A DNA stretch of 64,000 bases. Origin: Halobacteria archaeon HArc-gm2. Its GTDB lineage: Archaea > Halobacteriota > Halobacteria > Halobacteriales > Haloarculaceae. The position numbers were made by a program, and so were the translations under genes. The notes under the pieces were generated by a model, which worked only from the letters and a program-made list of their open reading frames with translations, searched no databases and had not been told where the DNA came from. Shown one piece after another: positions 16,706-24,553 of this stretch (the first letter of the stretch is position 1; each line of letters starts with the position of its first letter). The stretch lies in the NCBI GenBank assembly GCA_025517465.1, contig JAOPKE010000002.1:248001-312000 (forward strand). Direction: 5' to 3'.

Positions 16706-18448
16706 ATGACAGACCGAGAGACTCCCCCGAAAGGGGATAGAGAGGCATCGCTGTCCGACCAATCGAAGCCCGGAGGGAGCACCCTCAGGCGGGACTTCCT
16801 CAAGAGCAGCGCCGTGGCCGGCGCGCTCGCGCTCGGGGCGGGGTCGTTCGCCACCGGTGGCGCGTCCGCTGGTATTCCGACGCCGCGGCTACATCGAGAC
16901 GGGAACCTGATCAAGGATCCGGAGGGCAACACCGTCACGCTGCGCGGGGTCAACATCGCCGACCCGAAGCGCATCAACGTCACCTCGCAGGCGCGCGGGA
17001 TGACCGCGACGCAGGTGATAGACATGCTCACCGACGAGAGCAACGGCTGGTACAACCGGGCGATCCGCGTCCCGGTACAGCCCGTCGACATCGGTGAGTA
17101 CGAGCCCGGTTCCGGGCCGCCGGTACCGGCGTTCGACGAGACTCAGCTGGAGAGCTACCTCACGAATCACCTCGACGAGGTCGTCCAGCACTGTGCGGAC
17201 CGTGGCGTCTACTGTATCATCGACTACCACCGCCACCGGGACGTCCAGTGGGCCGAGGGCCAGGACGGGCCGGTCAACACCGAGCTCCAGGACGAGGTCG
17301 ACATGTTCTGGGACATCGTCGCGCCGCGGTACGCCGACCAGTCCCACGTCCTCTACGAGGTGTACAACGAGCCCACCGAGCCCGGGATGTGGGAGGACCC
17401 GACGACGACGCAGTGGGTCGCCGACATCTGGCAGCTCTGGCTCGAGATGGCTCAGCCGTGGGTCGACACCATCCGCTCGCACGCGGACAACCTGATCCTG
17501 ATGGGGTCGCCCAGCTGGTCACAGAGCCCGGAAGGCGCCCTCGTCGAGGAGTTCGACGGCGAGGACATCGCCTACACCTTCCACATCTATCCGGGGCACA
17601 ACTCCAGTCAGAACAACGACTGGGAAGACGCCTCGAACAACGGCGAGGGCGTCGCCGGCGTCTACGAGCAGGCACCCCTGTTCGTCACCGAGTTCGGCTG
17701 GGAAGAGAACGCCGGCGAGTACATCGGCGGGACCGACTCCGGCTACGGCGAGGCTATCCTCGACTGGATGGAATCCAGCGAGGCGATCCACTGGACCGCC
17801 TGGTGCGCCGACCCGGTCTGGCGCCCAGTGATGTTCAGCCGGCCGTTCGCCGACAACGCGAACGACTCGGTCGGCGATCCGTACAACGGGACCGTCCCCG
17901 AGGCCTGCGCCGACCTGCCCTGTGAGTGGGAGCTCACGACCGGCGATGGCGGCATGGGTGACAACGTGAAGAACGCCCTCGAGCAGTACCGCAACGACGG
18001 GCTTCCGGGCGACGTCACCGTGACGTCCACCCCGGACACGGATACACCTGAGACGGACACGCCGGAAACCGATACGCCGGAGACGGACACGCCGGACACC
18101 GACACGCCAGATACCGATACGCCCGATACAGACACGCCGGACACGGATACGCCGGAGACGGACACGCCAGATACCGATACGCCGGTGTCGGGCGACCTGA
18201 TCGCGTCGATCGATCCGGGGACGATGTCGGCGTCGACCGGCGACCTCGTCCAGTTCTGGATCACCGACGAGACGGGCAACAGCACCTGGATCACCGACCT
18301 CCAGTGGGAGCTGGGCAACGGGTCGACGGGCAGGGGCTGGTACACCGACGAACGCTACCAGTCCGCGGGCACCTACACGGTCACTCTCACCGCCACCGAC
18401 AACGAGGGCAACACGAGCACCGATTCGGTGGAGGTCACCATCTCCTGA
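16706..18448 (+). CDS. Tat-exported GH5 endoglucanase-like enzyme with PKD domain (GH5-1)
   Basis: 580 residues. Tat signal at residues 28-56 (LRRDFLKSSAVAGALALG, cleavage near ASAG). GH5 catalytic domain about 57-437: LRGVNIADP, YCIIDYHRHR, acid/base Glu222 in VYNEPTE, nucleophile Glu329 in FVTEFGW. Then a Thr/Asp/Pro/Glu linker of TPDTDTPET repeats (about 442-493) and a PKD-like domain (about 495-580). It should cut internal beta-1,4 bonds of cellulose or a related glucan outside the cell. The GTG at 16685 overlaps the leader hairpin; ATG 16706 is preferred. First gene of the block. Confidence 0.9.
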   Translation: MTDRETPPKGDREASLSDQSKPGGSTLRRDFLKSSAVAGALALGAGSFATGGASAGIPTPRLHRDGNLIKDPEGNTVTLRGVNIADPKRINVTSQARGMTATQVIDMLTDESNGWYNRAIRVPVQPVDIGEYEPGSGPPVPAFDETQLESYLTNHLDEVVQHCADRGVYCIIDYHRHRDVQWAEGQDGPVNTELQDEVDMFWDIVAPRYADQSHVLYEVYNEPTEPGMWEDPTTTQWVADIWQLWLEMAQPWVDTIRSHADNLILMGSPSWSQSPEGALVEEFDGEDIAYTFHIYPGHNSSQNNDWEDASNNGEGVAGVYEQAPLFVTEFGWEENAGEYIGGTDSGYGEAILDWMESSEAIHWTAWCADPVWRPVMFSRPFADNANDSVGDPYNGTVPEACADLPCEWELTTGDGGMGDNVKNALEQYRNDGLPGDVTVTSTPDTDTPETDTPETDTPETDTPDTDTPDTDTPDTDTPDTDTPETDTPDTDTPVSGDLIASIDPGTMSASTGDLVQFWITDETGNSTWITDLQWELGNGSTGRGWYTDERYQSAGTYTVTLTATDNEGNTSTDSVEVTIS

Positions 18449-18509
18449 CCGGATCGGCACGATTCGACTCGCATAGCGACGCAACTGACCGACTACCAAC
18501 GACAACACA

Positions 18510-20327
18510 ATGTCAAAGCAAAACGCGAACGACGGCGGCGAATCGAACGGACGACGTATCGACAGCGTCTCGCGACGCGACGTACTCAAGGCCACGGGGG
18601 CGACGGCGCTCACGGCCGGCCTGGCGAGCAACCTCGTCGGGTCGGCCGCTGCGGTCGGCATCCCGACGCCGCGACTACAGCGCGACGGCAACCAGCTCGT
18701 CGATCCGAGCGGGAACCAGGTCATCCTCCGCGGCGTGAACATCGCCGACCCGGCCCGCGTCACTCGCAGCTGGCGGAGCAAGGACTCGATGGCCATCTTC
18801 GAGAAGGCGACCAACACCGACGAGTCCAACGACGGCGGCTGGCACAGCCACATCATCCGCGTGCCGACCCAGCCCCAGGACATCGCCGACGGCGGCTCCG
18901 GTAGCGTCGGGGACATGCCCCACGGCGACGACTGGGGCCCGCTCCTCCCCGGACAGTTCGACGAGTCCCATCTGGAGACGTACTTCTCCTCGTACGTCGA
19001 CCCGCTCGTCGACGCCGCCGAGGAGAACGGCACGTATATCATGATCGACTATCACCGGCACTTCCCCATCTTCCACCAGCCACAGCACGAGGAAGACCTC
19101 GGTGACTATCAGTGCGGGAACGAGAGCTTCCCGAACGACATCGGTTTCTGTGGCGAACGGGGCGTCCTCTGGCACGGCGAGGACCAGGCCGACCAGCTCG
19201 ACGGCTACACCGAGGAGTACGCCGCCGAACTCAACCAGGAGCTCGAGCTGTACTGGAACTTCGTCGCGCCCCGCTACGCCGACCGGGAGCACGTCATCTA
19301 CGACATCTTCAACGAGCCGACGGGCCCGTACGCCGGCGACTGGGGCTCGCCGACCTCGCTTCCGAACACCGGCGAAGAGGGATCGGAGAACCCCTCCTAC
19401 GACGACTCCGCGAACCAGCAGTACTGGGACATGTGGGTCGACCGAGCGCAGCCGTGGGTCGACATCGTCGAAGAGAACGCGCCCGCGAGCGTCAAGACCA
19501 TCGGTTCCCCGCGGTGGAGCCAGCTGACCTACTGGGCACCGACCAACGAGTTCGACGGGGACAACATCTGTTACACGGGCCACGTCTACACCCACGAGGG
19601 CATGCGCCCGCTGTCGGACTCCTTCGGCACGGCGGCCGAAGAGGTTCCCGTGTTCTTCAGCGAGTTCGGCTGGGCCGAAGGCGGCGGCAAGGACGGATTC
19701 AACTTCCTCGAAGGGACGGCCGACGAGTACGCCGACGACTTCGAGAGCTTCCTCGACGAGTATCCGGTCCACCCCATCTGCTGGAACTTCGACCACACGT
19801 GGGAACCCGCGTTCTTCCAGCACGAGTCGAGCCAGGACGGTTCCTGGGAGATCCACCCGTACCAGGACCGTCCCGGCCAGTGGTGGCAGGAGTACCTCGC
19901 GGCCAACGCGGAGAACGACATCCCCGGCGAGAGCGACGACGACACGACGACGGAGCCGCCGACGACGACAACGACGACGTCGACGCCGGAGACGGACACG
20001 CCGGACACCGACACGCCGGACACCGACACGCCGGAGACGGACACGCCGGACACCGACACGCCGGACAGCGGCGACCTGGTCGCCTCCATCCGGCCCAGCA
20101 CGACGTCGGCGTCGACCGGCGACCTGGTCCAGTTCTGGATCACCGACGAGACCGGCAACAGCACGTGGATCACCGACCTCCAGTGGGAGCTGGGCGACGG
20201 GTCGACGGACAGTGGCTGGTACGCGGACAACCGGTACAGTTCCAGCGGCAGCTACACCGTCACCCTGACCGCGACGAACAACGAGGGGACTTCGAGCACG
20301 ACCTCGGTGGAAGTCTCGATCTCCTGA
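18510..20327 (+). CDS. Tat-exported GH5 cellulase-like enzyme with PKD domain (GH5-2)
   Basis: 605 residues. Twin arginines R22-R23 (VSRRDVLKATG) with cleavage near SAAA. GH5 domain about 50-475: GIPTPRLQRDGNQLVDPSGN, MIDYHRHF, acid/base Glu269 in IFNEPTG, nucleophile Glu385 in FFSEFGW. Compared with GH5-1 it has an insertion of about 50 residues (190-240) containing two Cys (YQCGN, GFCGE). A TTTTT/TPDTDTPE linker leads to a PKD-like domain (about 520-605) almost identical to those in the neighbouring genes. The intergenic gap of 61 bp has no TATA, so cotranscription with GH5-1 is likely. Confidence 0.9.
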   Translation: MSKQNANDGGESNGRRIDSVSRRDVLKATGATALTAGLASNLVGSAAAVGIPTPRLQRDGNQLVDPSGNQVILRGVNIADPARVTRSWRSKDSMAIFEKATNTDESNDGGWHSHIIRVPTQPQDIADGGSGSVGDMPHGDDWGPLLPGQFDESHLETYFSSYVDPLVDAAEENGTYIMIDYHRHFPIFHQPQHEEDLGDYQCGNESFPNDIGFCGERGVLWHGEDQADQLDGYTEEYAAELNQELELYWNFVAPRYADREHVIYDIFNEPTGPYAGDWGSPTSLPNTGEEGSENPSYDDSANQQYWDMWVDRAQPWVDIVEENAPASVKTIGSPRWSQLTYWAPTNEFDGDNICYTGHVYTHEGMRPLSDSFGTAAEEVPVFFSEFGWAEGGGKDGFNFLEGTADEYADDFESFLDEYPVHPICWNFDHTWEPAFFQHESSQDGSWEIHPYQDRPGQWWQEYLAANAENDIPGESDDDTTTEPPTTTTTTSTPETDTPDTDTPDTDTPETDTPDTDTPDSGDLVASIRPSTTSASTGDLVQFWITDETGNSTWITDLQWELGDGSTDSGWYADNRYSSSGSYTVTLTATNNEGTSSTTSVEVSIS

Positions 20328-20678
20328 CGACCGACGCGATAGCAGTGACGACGCCGCGCCACGTGACGCGCGGGCCGTTCGGCCCAGGCAGGGGGACTCG
20401 GTCCCGACCACACCGGTCGGACCCGAGCGCTGGTGGCCGAACCGACGCGGCGGCCGACCGCCCCGTCCGGCGGTCGCCCGCCCCGGGGTAGCGAACGCCG
20501 GTTCGCCGGTTCCGGGGCGACCGACTCGCCGCCGTTCGATGGCGGCGCACGCCGGGCCCCGGTCACCGGAACGAATCACGCGACCGACCACGTCACTCCC
20601 GGCTATCGTCGGGCACGTTACGGGGGTAACTGCCGCCCGACGGCCACCGGGGCTGGCCGACGCAGACACGAGACGACG

Positions 20679-21113
20679 ATGACAGAAAACGACGCGACCG
20701 GACCGAGATCCGACGCGAGTGGACCGACGAGCGGACACAGATCGCACGGCGAGCAGCGGGACGGGAGCGCCGGCGAACCCGATACCACGAGCAGGCGGGC
20801 GTTCCTGCAGGCCGTCGACACCGGAGCCCTCGTCGGGAGCGCCGCTCCGTCCGCGGACCGGGCGCACGCCGACGACTTCCTGACTGTCTGCGAGACGCTC
20901 GATTCCGATTTCGTGTGCCCGCGGGCTTGCTGCTCGGACGAGGCCAGTCACTGTCGCCAGCCGAACCCGGACGTCTACGACGAGGTGGGGTTCCAGCACG
21001 CACGAAATCGACGGGATACGACTCGAATTGCCACACGATTGCTCGACGCACCCGCGACGACGCCCCGGTGGTCGGGGCCGACCAGGCGGGCGACGCGAAC
21101 GAACATTACATGA
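20679..21113 (+). CDS. Short Tat-tagged ORF, possible remnant or small secreted Cys-rich protein
   Basis: 144 residues, unrecognised. A Tat-like signal (TSRRAFLQAVDTGALVGSAAP, hydrophobic part weak) is followed by a Cys-rich patch CETLDSDFVCPRACCSDEASHC and then an Arg/Thr-rich tail of poor coding quality. Its TGA overlaps the next gene's ATG (ATGA at 21110), which supports real, coupled translation. The tail instead looks like out-of-frame sequence, as left by a deletion. The 350 bp upstream (20328-20678) hold nothing I recognise. It could be the truncated leader of a lost secreted enzyme. Confidence 0.4.
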   Translation: MTENDATGPRSDASGPTSGHRSHGEQRDGSAGEPDTTSRRAFLQAVDTGALVGSAAPSADRAHADDFLTVCETLDSDFVCPRACCSDEASHCRQPNPDVYDEVGFQHARNRRDTTRIATRLLDAPATTPRWSGPTRRATRTNIT

Positions 21114-22969
21114 CACGACGGACAGACAGCACCGACGAATGGGGCGAGGGACCGAGTAGCGACGCCGACTATGGCGGAACGAACGAGCGAGACGAGACCG
21201 GGGGAACCCAGCATCGACGCGACTTCCTGAAGGCGGGGGCGACGGTCGGCGCGGGCGCGTTCGCGCTCGGACTGGGCGAACAGGCGTCCGCGGCCACCGA
21301 AACCGACCCGTCGGACCTCGACATCTACCTGCTGTTCGGCCAGTCGAACATGGAGGGGGCGGGTCCGATCGAGGAGCAGGACCGGGAGACGCATCCGCGG
21401 ATACACGTCCTCGCGGACCTCGACTGTTCGAACCTCGGGCGCGAGTACGGCGAGTGGTACCTGGCCGAACCACCGCTCAATCGATGTAACGCGGGGATCG
21501 GCCCCGGGGATTACTTTGCGAAGACCGTGATTCAGGAGATGTCGGAGGACAGGGGTATCGGCCTCGTCCCCGCGGCCGTCGGGGGCGCCGACATCGCGCT
21601 CTTCCAGAAGGGCGCGCCCATCGGCCGGAACGACCGCAACATTCCGTCGCAGTTCGACGGCGGCTACCAGTGGCTGCTGGACCTGGCCCAGAAGGCCCAG
21701 CAGGTGGGGACGATCAGGGGCATCCTGTTCCACCAGGGTGAGACAGACACCAACGACCAGGAGTGGACGTCGGACGTGGCCGGTATCGTCGAGAACCTCC
21801 GTTCCGATCTGGGTATCGGCAACGTCCCGTTCCTCGCCGGCGAGATGCTCTACGACTCGCAAGGCGGGTGCTGTGGCTCGCACAACACCGAGGTCAACGA
21901 ACTTCCGGACGTGATCCCGAACGCCCACGTCGTCTCGGCCCAGGGACTGGCGGGCCAGGATTACGCCCACTTCACGACGGAGGCCTACCGGGAGTTCGGC
22001 CGGCGCTACGCCGACGAGATGCTGGAACACGTCGACGTCGGCGGGACCGGCGGCACTGGTGGCACCGGCGGCGATTCGGGCGGTGACGGCGGTGGAGACT
22101 CGGGCGGTGACTCTGGCGGAGACAGTGGCGGCGGCTCCGGCACCCAGCAGCCGTACGACGGCTCGCCCCACGCCGTTCCCGGCACCATACAGGCCGAGGA
22201 GTACGACGAGGGCGGCTCCGGCGTCGCTTACAGCGACAACACTGCCGAGAACGAGGGCGGTGCGATGCGGACCGACGAGGCAGTCGACATCACCTCCAAC
22301 AGCGCCGGGTCGGGCTACGGCATCGGCTACATCGAGTCCGGCGAGTGGGTCGAGTACACCGTCGACGTCCAGCAATCGGGCGAGTACACCCTCGAAGCGC
22401 TCGTCGCCTCCGATTCCGGTGGTGGATCCTTCCACCTCGAAGTGAACGGCCAGGACGTCAGCGGGACCGTGGACGTTCCCGCCACCGGTGGCTGGGACTC
22501 CTGGGAGACCGTCTCCACCGCCGGCGTCTCCCTCGACGCCGGCCAGCAGGTCGTCCGCGTCGCCATGGACGAGAGCTGGTGGGACCTCAACAACGTCTCC
22601 CTCTCGCTCGACAGCGGCAGCGGCTCCACTGGCGGCAGCGACGGTGGCAGTTCCAGCGGCGATTCGGGCGGTAGCTCCGGTGGATCCGGCGGTAGCACCG
22701 GCGGCGGAACCGGCGACCTGATCGCCGAGATGGACCCGAGCACGACCACCGCGAGCGTCGGCGAGCGCGTCACCTTCGGCGTCACCGACACGACCGATTC
22801 GAGCACCTGGATCGACTCGCTGTCGTTCGACTTCGGCGACGGCGCTTCGGCTACCGGCTGGTGGGCCGAACACGCCTACGACTCGGCGGGGAGCTACACC
22901 GTCGCACTGACCGCGACCAACAACGAGGGCAGTTCGACGACCCACGAGGTGACGATCACGGTGTCGTGA
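21110..22969 (+). CDS. Tat-exported SASA/CE6-like carbohydrate esterase with CBM6 and PKD
   Basis: 619 residues. Tat signal R36-R37 (QHRRDFLKAGATVGAGAFALG). SGNH-like esterase domain about 70-310: nucleophile Ser79 in LLFGQSNMEG, oxyanion VGGADI, HQGE block, and a DYAHFT segment supplying the distal Asp/His. This is the pattern of sialate-O-acetylesterase-like/acetyl xylan esterases. A Gly/Ser/Asp-rich linker leads to a CBM6-like module (PGTIQAEEYDEGG, about 345-480), another Gly/Ser linker and a PKD domain. It would deacetylate xylan-type chains so the neighbouring GH10 can act; the substrate is inferred from context. Confidence 0.85.
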   Translation: MTRRTDSTDEWGEGPSSDADYGGTNERDETGGTQHRRDFLKAGATVGAGAFALGLGEQASAATETDPSDLDIYLLFGQSNMEGAGPIEEQDRETHPRIHVLADLDCSNLGREYGEWYLAEPPLNRCNAGIGPGDYFAKTVIQEMSEDRGIGLVPAAVGGADIALFQKGAPIGRNDRNIPSQFDGGYQWLLDLAQKAQQVGTIRGILFHQGETDTNDQEWTSDVAGIVENLRSDLGIGNVPFLAGEMLYDSQGGCCGSHNTEVNELPDVIPNAHVVSAQGLAGQDYAHFTTEAYREFGRRYADEMLEHVDVGGTGGTGGTGGDSGGDGGGDSGGDSGGDSGGGSGTQQPYDGSPHAVPGTIQAEEYDEGGSGVAYSDNTAENEGGAMRTDEAVDITSNSAGSGYGIGYIESGEWVEYTVDVQQSGEYTLEALVASDSGGGSFHLEVNGQDVSGTVDVPATGGWDSWETVSTAGVSLDAGQQVVRVAMDESWWDLNNVSLSLDSGSGSTGGSDGGSSSGDSGGSSGGSGGSTGGGTGDLIAEMDPSTTTASVGERVTFGVTDTTDSSTWIDSLSFDFGDGASATGWWAEHAYDSAGSYTVALTATNNEGSSTTHEVTITVS

Positions 22970-23130
22970 ACCGAGCTACCGCTCGCCTCGACGGCTCCCG
23001 GTCTCCCGGACCGGACGCCGTGGCTCGGCGGGTGATTCGAACGAGAACCGACGACCTATCCCACGCTCGACCGTCGTGGGACGAACCGCCGCTCTGCGGC
23101 ACGTTCCCGACGGTGACGACCGGGATCGCG

Positions 23131-23159
23131 AGATAAATGCACGCAGCTGATTCACACCA
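23131..23159 (+). promoter_or_regulatory. Possible internal promoter before the GH12-like gene
   Basis: GAGATAAATGC at 23131-23141 is placed about 25 bp before the ATG at 23160 in a 190-bp gap, the largest in the front half of the block. It may give the GH12-like gene and those behind it separate transcription. Confidence 0.4.
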
Positions 23160-24476
23160 ATGACACGAGACACGACCGACGAAGGAATCGACGAACGACT
23201 GACCGACCCGGCCGACGAACGACCGGCCGACGGCGACGGCCGGGCTCCGCTGGCGAATCCCTCACGGCGGGACGTCCTGAAGGCGAGCGCCGCGGTCGGC
23301 GCCGCCGGCCTCGGACTCGGCCTGGGCAACTCCGCCACGGCGGCGACGGCCGAGGAGATCTGCGACTCGGAGTACGGCCAGATCGACGTCGGCGGCGGGT
23401 ACAGCGTGATGGACAACCAGTGGAGCATGTCGAACGTGCCCCAGTGCGTCTGGCTGAACGACGACGGGAGCTACGGCTACGACTTCGACGCCTCGAACGC
23501 CAGCGGCGGCCCCAACTACCCGGAAGTGTTCATCGGAACGCGCCCGTGGGGCGAGGACACCGGCGTCGCCGAGTTCCCCATCCAGCGCCGCGACATCGAC
23601 CAGCTTGAGATGGCGATCGACGCCGACTACAGCCAGTCCGGTGGCGAGTGGAACTGGGCCGAGGAGTGGTGGCTGATGGAGCAGCCACCGGGCCAGGAGA
23701 CCGGGACGCACGTCTACGAGATCATGTTGCTGCTGGACTGGAACGACCAGCACGACCACGGCGGGATGGAGAACGAGGCCGCCTGGACCGACCAGTACGG
23801 CAACACCATCGACCACTGGACGACCTACGACGGCGGCGGTACCGACGCGACGTTCCCCATCTTCCGCGTCCAGGGCGGGTACGACGGCGGCCGCATCGAC
23901 ATGACCGAAATCATCGACTACGTCAGCGCCAACCTGGGTGCCTCTGGCGACCTGTGGCTCTCCGGCATCGAACTCGGCAACGAGTACTGGGAGGGTGCCG
24001 TCGGCGAGACGACCTACAACGCCTTCGAGGTCACCGTCAACGGCTCGACGTACACCAGCGGGAGCGGTGGTGGTGGTACCGGGACATCGACGACTGAGCC
24101 GGAGACGGACACGGAGACGCCGGAGACAGACACGCCGGATACCGATACGCCGGAGACAGACACGCCGGATACCGATACGCCGGAGACAGACACGCCCGAC
24201 ACCGATACGCCGGACAGCGGCGATCTGGTCGCTTCTATTCGGCCCAGTACGACGTCGGCGTCCGTCGGCGACATGGTCCAGTTCTGGATCACCGACGAGA
24301 CGGGCAACAGCACCTGGATCACCGACCTCCAGTGGGAGCTGGGCGACGGCTCGACTGACAGCGGCTGGTACGCTGACACCCAGTACGACTCGGCGGGCAC
24401 CTACACCGTCACGCTGACCGCGACCAACAACGAGGGCGCGTCGACCACCGACGAGGTGACCGTCCAGATATCCTGA
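23160..24476 (+). CDS. Tat-exported GH12-like endoglucanase with PKD domain
   Basis: 438 residues. Twin arginines R36-R37 (PSRRDVLKASAAVGAAGLGLG). Catalytic jelly roll about 64-303: WSMSNVPQCVW, YPEVFIGTRPWG, YEIMLLLDWND with probable nucleophile Glu187, and LSGIELGNEYWEG with probable acid/base Glu275. These fit the GH12 arrangement. Then a TPETDTPDTD linker and a PKD-like domain nearly identical to that of GH5-2. GH12 enzymes cut beta-1,4-glucan and xyloglucan. The family assignment is by motif and spacing; similarity to well-known GH12 members looks distant. Confidence 0.78.
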   Translation: MTRDTTDEGIDERLTDPADERPADGDGRAPLANPSRRDVLKASAAVGAAGLGLGLGNSATAATAEEICDSEYGQIDVGGGYSVMDNQWSMSNVPQCVWLNDDGSYGYDFDASNASGGPNYPEVFIGTRPWGEDTGVAEFPIQRRDIDQLEMAIDADYSQSGGEWNWAEEWWLMEQPPGQETGTHVYEIMLLLDWNDQHDHGGMENEAAWTDQYGNTIDHWTTYDGGGTDATFPIFRVQGGYDGGRIDMTEIIDYVSANLGASGDLWLSGIELGNEYWEGAVGETTYNAFEVTVNGSTYTSGSGGGGTGTSTTEPETDTETPETDTPDTDTPETDTPDTDTPETDTPDTDTPDSGDLVASIRPSTTSASVGDMVQFWITDETGNSTWITDLQWELGDGSTDSGWYADTQYDSAGTYTVTLTATNNEGASTTDEVTVQIS

Positions 24477-24553
24477 CCGGACTGTCACGCTCGTGATCGA
24501 CGAGCGGACGACTCGAATCGCGACACAACCGACGGCACGGCGACCTATCAACG

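Noticed and set aside
18035..18190. Regular short DNA repeats resembling a CRISPR array
   Set aside because: They encode an in-frame Thr/Asp/Pro/Glu linker with no unique spacers; no cas gene is in the window.
18675..21473. A 932-codon open frame antisense to GH5-2 and the esterase start
   Set aside because: It crosses two genes and a gap, starts with Arg-rich nonsense and has no family features.
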